DNA of 64,000 nt from Ascidia mentula (taxonomy: Eukaryota; Chordata; Ascidiacea; Phlebobranchia; Ascidiidae), in the NCBI GenBank assembly GCA_947561715.1, contig OX387205.1:10483001-10547000 (forward strand), written 5' to 3'. Shown here piece by piece: positions 12,101 to 24,100 of the stretch (positions within the stretch are counted from its first letter, which is position 1; every line of letters starts with the position of its first letter). The notes beneath the pieces are model-generated. The model saw nothing but the letters and a program-made list of their open reading frames with translations, was not told the DNA's origin and searched no databases. A program made the translations under genes and the position numbers.

Positions 12101-15100
12101 TACCCCAATAACTGTGACAACCCCAGCAACTCGAAGTCGTCCCACCCACCTTCATGCTCCAACCAATCTCGTTGTAAGTGACGTAACACGTTCATCGTTC
12201 GTCGCAAACTGGGAACCAGCTGCAGGAGAAGAAGTGGATTTTTACAAGTAAGACATAGAAAAACGTACCCGTGTTTGTGCCTGTAGATACGCACATACGC
12301 ATTTTTACGTGTGTATCCGCAGCCTTTTAAATTGAAGCTGTGGTGTGTTGCTGAATTGCCGCTGTCTCCACTCATAGGCACACTTTCCCACTTATTTTAT
12401 TAAATTGGTGCGGTCAAGTTTGTAAAAGTAAGTTTTTCTGCAAACAAATACATACGATAAAAATATAAAGTACACAATTGACAATATAAGTCACACTTAC
12501 CGACAGTAGGGCCCTATCGCGGCAACATAAAACGTTCGCTCTCAAACGTAAACTATTGATTTGGCGCAGACAAATTAAGCCACGCGAGTAATCAAGCCTA
12601 CAAGCGGCAGTTATTTAGTTGCGTTCAAGACACAAACTTTTGCGATTGCAACGTGCGAGATGTACTCAAACTTAAAATACCAAGCATTTAAAGCTGTAAA
12701 GGCTGCGAGTAATAGAGGAAATAAAACATTTTTTGCCACATATGGAAAGGAAATGTTCGTCCAATTCGTATCTGCAACAAATGATTCAGGAGCCTACATA
12801 CTCGATTTTTTAAATACCAAAAGTCAATAGAAAAAAACATAAACGACTGATTCTGTGACCTGTTGCAGTGTCGGCATTGAGCCTGCTTCGTACATCATGG
12901 GCGACCGTCCTTACAAAACTGTCGCTACTCATCCGGTATTTTACGCTGGAGGACTGGAAGGAGGACGCACGTATATTTTAACAATTGTTGCGGTCTCAGG
13001 GTCCGTGGAGAGCCCGGAAGTTACTGAAACAGTGACTACAGGTACATGAGGTTATGACTATTCTATTAACTGAATTGAATTAAATTCTGTAGTAATTGGT
13101 GCACTTTTCGGACATACTGATCACCTAAAAGGCTTTCAAAAGCAGTAACTACAGAAGTTACAGATCTGAGACTGACACGTCGTATTGGTGAAAATTGAAT
13201 TAAATTGAAAAATACTATGAAAACTCTTTCTAACTTTGTCACTTTGTCTGCAGTGAACGAGGTTTGTGAAGTGGAAGGAGTTTGGAGAGCCGCCGACGAG
13301 AAGTTCTACAAGCGGAACCCGAGGGGTTATATGCAAAACTGTACTTGCTTCAGAAAGATTAGAGGCGGACGATGGCGTTGTGAACCAATTAGTGAGGAGT
13401 TAAAACTATGTTTTTTTTTACGAATGTATTAACTTAGAATAGCGACATCCTTTATGAGGGTTGTATTAGTTAAAGGGTTATTACTAAGAGTGACAATGTA
13501 AATTCACTAGTTAGCTCTAAATAGTGACCGAAAAAACTTAATTTTTGACATTTTTCCTGTGAGTCCTTCTTTAAAACACCGACCAGTTCTCGCACATACG
13601 GTTTTAAGACCTCAGCATCAACGCACCCTAAAGTAGATATAAACTATAAGCATTTTATAAAACTTTGTTTAGCGCCTTTACTGACAAATAACAACTTGCG
13701 GATATAGACTAATATGTACCCTTCAACTTGCATCAAAACATTTTCTTTGCTTTGAATTTAATTACAAAGGTTTTATCTATTTGTTTAGTTTGTCTTGTGG
13801 ATGGAGTACAACACACTGTGAATGAGACTTGGAGAAGACCTGCGGCAGACGGTCGCACTCTGGAGGACTGCACATGTACGCTGATGCGGGATATCACATG
13901 CATTTCTACAGGTAATACCGCGAGTTTCATACAATGCGGCTGCATTTGTGAATGAAGTAGAACCATGAAAGGTATTTCCTGCTATCTTAAGTGTAATACG
14001 TCTATAGTGCAACTTGGTAACTAGTGATGATCTTGCCCGCCAAACGGCCAGGTGAAGGCTATGTCTTGCCTTTCTGTTTGAAGAGAAACATCATCACTAG
14101 TCACAAGCTGCACTGATTAGACATAATGGGCCAAAATTGTGGCCTCGTTTGCAGCTCACTTGATAGCCAAATACTTGAAATTGCCCGAAATATATGAAAT
14201 TCATTTGATCAAAGTAAACCTTTTTTCTGTCAGAAAATCACGTTTCATTGGGATGTCCAGCTCTACACCCCTTGTTTTTATCAGTGCAAATACCTTTTCA
14301 ATTCATTTTTACATACATGGCAGATCTCTAAGTAATACGAATGCTCCGAACATATTTTACCTTCTAAATTGGTTTCAGGTGAAACAATCCCTGAACGACC
14401 GGCTGGAGTCGTGCATCAGTCGGTAGGTGGCAGGCTTGTGTTGCGCTGCCCGCACGAAACGACGTCACCAACTCGGCCTACTATTGAATGGAGCAAAATT
14501 GTTGATGGGGCAGAACAGTTGTTGTATGTTTACCACGGCCCACAAACATACGGTCACGAGGTAAAAATGTGTGGATAAATTGCTATGAAAGTTCAAGTGC
14601 GTACCGTTTGAATTCTATTTCTATGTAAGTTCGAGACAATATCATGCTAACATCTCAGTTGGCGTTTAATTCAGAAATATATATTTCGCCTAAAATGGAA
14701 TATAAGATTTAATACGGTGCGCAAATGACAGCGTGCCAGAATACCTTGGTTCCAACAGTTACAGATTACTTTACTATTCTACAATACGCATTTTACGTAT
14801 AATTTTAAATCCTCAGGAGCGCACTGCAGGCGACATGAGTGGTCGTATCAGTATGGACAATGAAGTTGAATTTGTTGTCGAGCCGGTACGAGCCAGCGAC
14901 GGTGGCACCTACGAGTGTAAAGTGCTTTACCCTGGGATTGCCCCCAGTGTCCATCTAACTTCAATATCGGTGGTAAGTGGCTCAAAGCTGCACCAACTGC
15001 TCCAAAACGGAATATTTTCCACAATATGATTTAGACTTTCTGGATGGCGAGTTTGTAAACAATCTGCTTTTGGGTTGCTGAAGAGCCTCAAACGTACAGT

Positions 15101-18100
15101 AATTATGCCAATATGGGCACAATTTTTAATCAGCACAAACGCTGATAGTTTGTGTTTACCATGAAGCTGGCGACTTGTGATCATAGAACTTAATTAATGG
15201 AGTTTTGAGATGCCGAAAGTCATAACGAAACCACTGTTTTTTTAGACTCCAACGATCACCGATCGAAGCGATACCAGCTTACTTTTTATTCCGTCCACAC
15301 CTCAGGTGTTCCAAACTGATGGAGATTTTGTCACCATCACTTGGGAAGTTCCACCACAAGAAGCAACAAGCTATATTGTTAAATACACGTGAGTTACTTA
15401 CTTATAAGGTTTACTGGCATCGCAGCCAAAGTGAATCGTCGCAATTCTGTGCGGTTTAAATTGTTTGAATAGTAAATTGCTTCATTTCAGTTGATTTGAA
15501 TAAAATAAGATGTTTGTACACATGAGAGAAATAAGTATACAACAAGTCTCGCGCTGACTGAGGAATTTTTTGCAGGGATATCACCAATAACGGACGGGAG
15601 CACATCGTCACTGTAAACAACCCTACTGTCCAGATCGCCGATCTACTTCCATCGACAAGATATAGAGTCACTGTTATACCTGTGTTGTAAGCATTTGAAA
15701 TATTTTGTAGTTTTTATTAACCTTTTTTATCCTTATTGTAATTCCTTATTTGTTATTCCACAGAAACGGTGCACGCGGCGAACCGATCAACTTTGAATTA
15801 ACGACGCAAGCTGCCACACCTGTCACCGAAGCGCCAGTAACTGCTCCATCCCAACCCACTAATCTTAGGTTTGATTCCAAGGGTCGAACGACAGTCACTG
15901 CAAGATGGACTCCTCCTTTCGATGTTAATCCTGTTGACAGCTACCGGTAATTACTGTTCTTTTCTGCATACTTTGGTGTAGTTTTCTCTGATTAATTTCA
16001 AGTGCCAAAAGAACCTGCTGCTGTGTTTCATTAGTTATTAAACTTAGGTAAGATGTCTTTAAGAAAAATGCTTGAATCTTATGGATCAGTAATTTTTTAA
16101 TTCTTTTGTCATTTTCTATAGTATGCCTCATAATCCGCCAGGGTGTCGCCCAGTTTAATTTTTCTGTTTTTTGACAGGGTGGAATACAAGAGGAACGGCA
16201 CACGGGAAGCCCCAACCTCGTACGATACTGTACAACGATATCTGAGGGTGGTCAACTTGGAACCTGGTCAGTCGTACGTGTTCAAGGTCTACGCTGTACG
16301 AGATGGCTTGGAAAGTGTACCAAACGTCAGGGACGTATTCACAGGTTAGGAACCGTTTTTTTAGTTGTTCTTCATTAAGTCTGCTTTGTTCGCCTCATGT
16401 TGATTTATATGTCAATTGTGTAGACTCTGCGTGCCCAAGAATATATGCACCGTTCTGTTTTCATGAATCTAAATTTATTAGAGTGCAGTTACTACTGCAC
16501 CGACCCGCTGAATGCGTCGGTTGCCAATTTCTACATCTCTTAATTTCAAACTGAACTGATTAGTCGTTCTAATTTCTCGGTGCTTGAATAAACATTGGCC
16601 CTTTGGTTACCACGGCATGCACAAAATCAAGATGAAATACAAAATGCACGAAATCGAACGTGAATTGCAAAACTTTTACGAGTGATGTTTATCCAGAGCC
16701 GCAACGAGTATAGCATCAGTGTTTGAACCAATTAAACGACTACGTTGTACTTACAGAGCCAATCGGTCGTATCCTGGTCCAAGCTTCGAACCCCAGGAGA
16801 TCAAACAGGGTTGGAAGTACTGCCACTCTCTACTGCAGATACGACACAACAACACCCGGACAACCGGTTGTTACGTGGTACAAGTTAGATGGGGCTGAGC
16901 CAGGGATCATATACACCTATGATACATCTACCGGCAGACAGGTTGGTATAGCTATAACGACACAATTTCAAAGTTGTTTGTTGAAACATACATAGTTTTG
17001 TAGATACATAGTAGAACACTGCTGTGTTTATCACGTTTGCTCTACTATGATTAGCATATTAGCTTTGTTTCTTTTATTTCGTGTAGTTAACTTCAAGCTT
17101 CTGCACATTAGCATACAATATTTGCATTTTATTTTCTTACACAACATAACAAACAACGATATAATATGAGCAGCAAATTGAGTCGTCTAATTTCGCGGGA
17201 CGCCTCTCCTCCAGCGATGCATCCAGACTCGATATCTCGAACCTACAAGGATCAGATCATGGCAACTACGAATGCCGGGTTATGTACCCAACCGGCGGCG
17301 GCAATGGACGCACTCCTGTTGTTATCAGCGGACCACCAGGCCCGGTACATATCCATACATTTCTAGTAAAAGTTATGTCAGGTTTACCACATTACTAAGG
17401 GCCTCGTTTGCAAGTAAATTATCACTGCGTTGTAAGTTGCAAAAAACTGCTTATTTTTCAGGAATAGAGTTTAATAACAATCTCAAGAAACTCTGTGACA
17501 CGGTTAACGGATATTCCCATAATTGTTATACACATGTCACAATTAGGAAGGGATCAAACAGTCGCTATATGGCAATGTTTAAGTTTGATTTAAAGCGCAT
17601 ATGTCACTGTTAGTTCATATTGTCCATTACTCCAAGGTAACGTTCACGTCGCCGGTGGACGGCCCAGAGGAGAGCACGCATGTATTGGAATGGGAAGTGG
17701 AACCGAATCCTCAACCGGAAGGCTTTGAGCTCCAAGTTCGACGTGTAAGTGGCCGAATACACAACATTTTTTGGAAAAAACTGAATGAATCATCAACAAT
17801 AGTGATGCAGATTTTTTGGGAACTATCTAAAATAAATGGATCAGAGCAAGCACAGATACCAGTCTTTGAGTTGCAATCCCGTGCTAGAGTGTTTTTATGA
17901 CAAGTGATTATCGTGTTGTTTACTTGCAGCGCGGGGCAACCTCGCCAACGTACACAACTTTTAATGTGCCGAGAGGGTCACGATCGTTCCTGTTTCGAGG
18001 ACTAAGGCCAGGACAAACTTACGAAGGATTCATGACCTCACAAAACAGATACGGAAGATCTGAGCCAACCCAATTCTATTTCACCACGTCCACATCGGTA

Positions 18101-21100
18101 TGATATCGTTCAAAAACGACGATTGTTTCAATCTGGGCGTTTCAAACATTTTGACCCCATTCTGACAATACATTTTTGTTCGACCTTTAGAATACACCTA
18201 AGAGCGTGATATAGGAAATTGACTCTACAAAAAGTTAAATTGTTCCGCGACCCCAAAATCACTTTTGGCGACCCAAAATGGGGCTGCGACCTACGGCTTA
18301 AAAAGACCTGGTTTAAATGATTCCAATACACCATTTTGGAAAACGATAATGAAGATTACTTGGGACATCTAAAGACCTTAAAAATGCATGCATCGCAATT
18401 TACAAACACTACATTGAACAACACAATATCGTTTTCATTCCAGGACCGACCAAACCCCCCGACCAACCTCAGGGTCGTTAACCCTTCAGCTAACGAGGTT
18501 ACGATTGTTGTACAAGGACCCAGCAACGTTGATTTTTACCGGATTCGTTACAGCCCTGAGACCCCGATTCCGGGCGTTCCCGAAAAGGTGGCTTTCCTAG
18601 TTCAATTGTAGAAACCTGACCTAAGTCTTTTCTTTACAAATGTTCGGCTTAATACAGGTGGCTGAGGGGACTTCCCCGACGGATCAAATCACCCTCACCG
18701 AACTGGTTCCAAACACACCTTACATTATAAGCGCGACCTCGGTCGAAGACAACGTAGAGTCGGAGCCATTCCGCGCGAAAATGACCACCCCGAAGGTATG
18801 TGTGAAAGTTCTGTTTCCACCGTGCTCTATAGCTCATTTTTAACCATATACATTTAAGGATAAAACCCGTTCCAAATCAAATCAAATCCAATGTGTGTTA
18901 AACCTAATACGACAAATACAATGAATGTATGTCTCATATTCGACAGAGGAGGCCACCTACCCCTACTGACGTCACGATCATCGAGGTCCAGCCAAGAAGG
19001 ATAACATTCGAAATTGTCGGAAGTAGGACTGGCGTTGATCAGTATGAAATACGATACGTGCCGACAATAGGAGGGACAGAAAAGGTAAGTCCAAAGGAAA
19101 AGGGGCATTTGCAAGTCAGGGACTATTTTCCCAAATTGCTGCAAAAGCGCATTTACGACGATTTTGGATATGCCTACATTTTTGCTCGGCATGACGGTAA
19201 TATGTCGTCAGTGATTTAATTGCCAGAAAAACGTTAATTTGAATTGAACCTGAAAGTCACAGCTGGAACTCCAGGTTTATTGATCAAACAAAAGTTTTAC
19301 AAACACAACAAAGATCGCCGATTCCACAGCATATTTTGGTTGCAGATTTACCGTGCAAATCCCCTCGACAATAGAGTGACTCTGACTGTGGAACCTGACG
19401 TCCAATACGAAATGACGATACGGGCTTTGAACAGAGAAGGAGGAGAATCGGCTCTGCTAAGGACCGTTTTTACCACACCGCCTGTAAGCTCAACATTTCC
19501 CACCGTAAAACAACTACTACAAAGTTCAACCAAGCGCACCCCTTTTCGTAGAATTAGAACTTGAAGCAAATTGAAAACAATTCTAAAAACTAATAAATTT
19601 ACAATTGCTAGTGACAAGTATTGACGTTTTCCTTGCGAAGAAGTTTAGTAATACGCACATCTTTAAAATAGATTGGGCCTACTTACTGGCCCAGATGGAA
19701 AATTGAAGACAACGATTACCTCGGCAAAATAGTACAAAAAAATCAGTGACCACAAAAAAAGCAAGCGTTCTCTTATATATAGGAACAATCGCCACCTGCT
19801 CGTCCACTGTTTTTCTCTGTTCTGGAACCAACATCGGACAGCGTCACCTTGCGGTGGACTGGTTCCACAGACAACGTCCAGTATTATGCGATATCATACA
19901 GATTAAGGGAAGACACTGTGGCGGCTGTAAGTAAAACTCTCTTCCAGAATAAATTTAAAAATACTTTGTTTGGGCAAGTGAAAAACGTTGTAAAGCCCTT
20001 AGCTCATTACTGTATGTGTGCGTATATTGATTAGAAGTCGCACACTAACTTCTTTCATTCACGTGTATGTGTAGTTGCGAGAGACTCCCGGTATCCAACA
20101 GACGATGGTGATACCTGGACTTCTTCCTGACAGCGATTACTACGTGTCTGTGACAGCAGTTGGTTCGGGCGGCCATTCGCCTAAGTTGGAGGGACAATTT
20201 CGTACACTGGTAAGCTTTACATTGTTAGTTATTTGACTTTCACATACATTTTTAACCTAAAAGTATGATGTGCGGAAAATAATTGTTGCGTGATCTGCGT
20301 AGCCCCTTGTCCCTCTGAGTGAAAGTGACGTCACGGAAGTCGGGACTTTCCCGGATGAGGTTACGATTTTCTTGAACCCAGATCAAGACGTTGACTATTA
20401 TATCGTCAGGTACAGACCAGAAGGCGAAGTAGAGGTATTTACTGCATTACATTTTCGTATTTAACTTGCTTCTAACTACTTAACACGTTGCCTTTCGTTT
20501 GCACAGGAGACAGAAACCATTATAGTTGGCCCTAACATCACATTGACCAACCTGGTCCCAACCACCAGGTATTTGGTGACTCTGATTGCAGTAAAAGATA
20601 ATGTGGAGTCGGTGCCAATCGAGACGACAGTTGAAACTCAACCGGATCAGGTATTTTTTGCACCATTTACGAAAAGTTTTGAACATACACTTTTCATCAC
20701 CATAACGTAAGCAACGATTTTACGTTTAAATTCAGGTTCATCGTTTTGCTTTTTTCTTGCTATGTTTCGCTTTAAATTACATTTGTTTCGTCATGTGTAA
20801 CGCAGTTTCGTTTCTGGAAGCCCAAGCTTTGGTTTATAATTTCTTTAATTAGTCTAACAAGGGTTGATAACATGTACTGCTGTCCCTTATGATTTTGGCC
20901 TAATCCTAAAAAGGTGCATTGCTTGGTGTAAGCTGTATTTTGCTTTCGCAGCCCGAAGATACAGGTTTCACGGTGGACAACATTCAAAGTGTCGGTAGAT
21001 TGCCAGATGAAGTGACTTTCCACATGAATCCTAACGACCAGGCAGATTACTACATCATCAGATATCGGTTGGAAGACGAGGACGATGTACTACGTTTTTT

Positions 21101-24100
21101 TTTATATGGTAGACACGTAAAAGTGTCTTTCCCGTTTTTTAAAGTGGACTTGATGTAAAAAGTTGATTTAAAAAATCTCAATTTACTTAAATTTTCACAA
21201 AAACGAAACTGTCTTAATATTAAAAACTATATTCAATAATATAAATATACGTGTTTGCTTCGTTGATGCAGGATTATGTGAAAAAAAATAAGTAAGCTAT
21301 TTTAAATTCAAAGTATAATATAAGAGATTATAAAGAGAGGTTACATGGGGTGGAATACCTTTCATTCAAGAATATACTCTACAGTTTACAGAATTGGTAC
21401 TAACTGGACCAGATCTAACCATTGACCATTTGCAACCGGGATCTCGATATGTTGTGGAGTTGATTATGGTAGATGATAACATTGAATCTCAACCTGTAGT
21501 AAACGTTGTTGAAACTCCGGTCGCTACTCCGGTAAGTTTAAAAAAATGAACGTAGGCGTTGCACCTTAGCTGCAGAAAAGTACAGATCAGAAAATCGGTA
21601 TTAGTGAATGATTGAAGTTTGTATTTACATAGGTGTGTTTCATGGTGTGACCTTAAGTTGCATGATGACACTGGATGCATGTTTTCACTTAACTTTGGAC
21701 TTAGATGCAATGTTGCAGTATAATGTCAAACGGTAACATGACAACAAAATTGTGTACTAGAAATATATTGCTGCCTGAACTTAACCAAGAAATTGTAACT
21801 TATTTTAACAGACTTCCACGCAGCCCTCTCAGCCGACTGGACTTCGTGAGTTGGGCAAGAGTTCCACTAGCATCAACTTCCTCATTGAAAGCCCAATTGA
21901 CCATGTTGAATACTTCCATGCTGAATGGAATCCAGTTAGAGAACCTGGGAACGTGAGGGTATGTGAACAAACACATTGTAACCAACTTCGTATTGAAATG
22001 AATGTCATCGGTGTGGAAATCTTAATGTACCCAATTTTAAAAATTAGGAAGAAAGAAACTGATTGGCACCAAAGTTGAAACAAAAGCATTTTGGAGAACT
22101 CATTGCAAAATCTGATTCGCTTAAACCGAACTAATACTAAAATATGGAAATTTGTTGAAACCGTGTTTGACGCAAGCAACGCTCTCTAACAATACATGCG
22201 GTTGAAAGATTTACAAACATGAACCTAAACGAAGCAAAAAAAGGAATAAACTATCTTAGCAGGGGCTCATTTACATACGTTTAGGAGCGCGACAACCCCA
22301 GCAACGACCTCACGATCAGCGGACTTGCTCCATCTACCGTATATGAGTTGCGAGTTGTTGCAGTTTATAACGAGCTCGAATCACTTCCCGTAGCCACAAC
22401 CTTCCGGACAAGCCCTGAAGAGGTAATGAATTAAACTTTTTATACTAACTTACCATTAAGCACACAAGCATTTACTAAATTCTATACCTTACACAAGAAA
22501 TTGATAAAAAAAGATTTGTCAGAATCATATAAAAGTGTGTTTGAATTTCAGGCCCCCATCGTTGGCTCAATTGCTCCAACCAATCTAAGAGTTACCCGAG
22601 TCGGTCCGAACCAAGCAACGCTCGAGTGGGTGCAACCAGGAAATCCAGACGCAGTTGCCAGATACATTTTCTCATACCGAGAGACTGCGCGCGACTACCT
22701 ACCTGTCACTGTAAGTTAAACTCATGATAATTTCCAGCAAGCAAATCACTTCCCGTTTTTACCAAATAGTAATTTGTTCAGCGAAAACATGTGGCCGCTA
22801 CAACTCCGTACACGACCTTGACCCATCTCGTACCTGATACTCAATACACCGTGAATTTGACTGCTATTGGAAGAAACCGCCAAAGGCCGACGGTCACCAC
22901 CAGCTTCAGAACGGTAAAAGAAATTTTTAAAAAGACTGAGATCAAAATTTTTCTGTCATATAAACTTTTTATTAAATGTTTCGCGCGGAAAAAAGTATTT
23001 TTCACCATGTCTGCTGACCGACGATTGCAAAAATTCTAAAGTGTGCATCCAGCTTGTTATATATAGCACATATAACATGGGAATAGTGAGTCTTTAACGA
23101 AAAAAGTTCTATATTGAAAACAACTGCTCATCAATACCGACTACAGTGACAGAGCAGAAGTTGAGATAAGGACTTCGTTTGAACTGACATTTTACTCTCT
23201 TTCGGTTTACGCATTCCCACATACTCGATCGAGAAAATAATACAGTGGTATTTCTGAGAACATACGTAAACCTGATTTATACTGCTTAGACCCCTGAACC
23301 CGTGACAGAACCGTCGTCCACTCGCCCAACAGTTGTAGTGCGAACTCAACCAGCCAGTCCAGAACCTATCCCCACTGATGAACCGGAGCCATTGCCTCTT
23401 CCGTTGGAAAGCCCGCATAGTCTGGTTGTAACCAGGAGAGGCGATAATGACGCTGACGTCACTTGGGAGCCTAGGGGAGACATAGAAGAAATCGATGGGT
23501 TTTTAGTGGAATTTGAGCCCACTTTTACACGCCATGGTCCTGCTGAGGTGCCTATAGTTTGTAGTCTGTTAATGTGTGAAAATTGATTTTTAATAGCTGA
23601 ACGTTTATCGTTATTGCTTTCATTATCTTTACCATAATCGAAGCAGCTAAATAATGTGCACAATTAAAAGAAAGTTAACTTTAGCCTGATTTAGCTTCAC
23701 AAAAAAAAACACAAATTGAAATTGGCAAAGATTTATTTTTTTGTGGATAAGCCACAGTTACTCGATGCATGCAGTTTTTAGTAACAGATACAATAATTAC
23801 AGAGAGTGGAACTTCCCAACTCGGCAACAGAAACAAACCTCCCAAGTCTGATCCCTGGGACAGAATACCAAGTTCGTGTTTTTGCAACTAGGGGTGACCA
23901 ACAATCTGCTCCTGCTTTAGCTACGTTCATCACTCAGGTAACAACGACTTCATAGGTTTATAGGTTCTTCAGGGTAGGTGTGAATTAATGTGGGTATGAA
24001 ATTTTTTTTTCGTTGTGAGTGAAGATGTTTTTGTTACTTCTGCAGCTGTTTTCCAAGGATGAATTTTTGTACGATATTGTATATTAGAATCAGAAAAGAG

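Noticed and set aside
23346..23663. 105-codon minus-strand open frame opposite fibronectin exon 43
   Set aside because: It mirrors a Pro/Glu-rich coding exon, has no domain and no splice partners; an antisense shadow.
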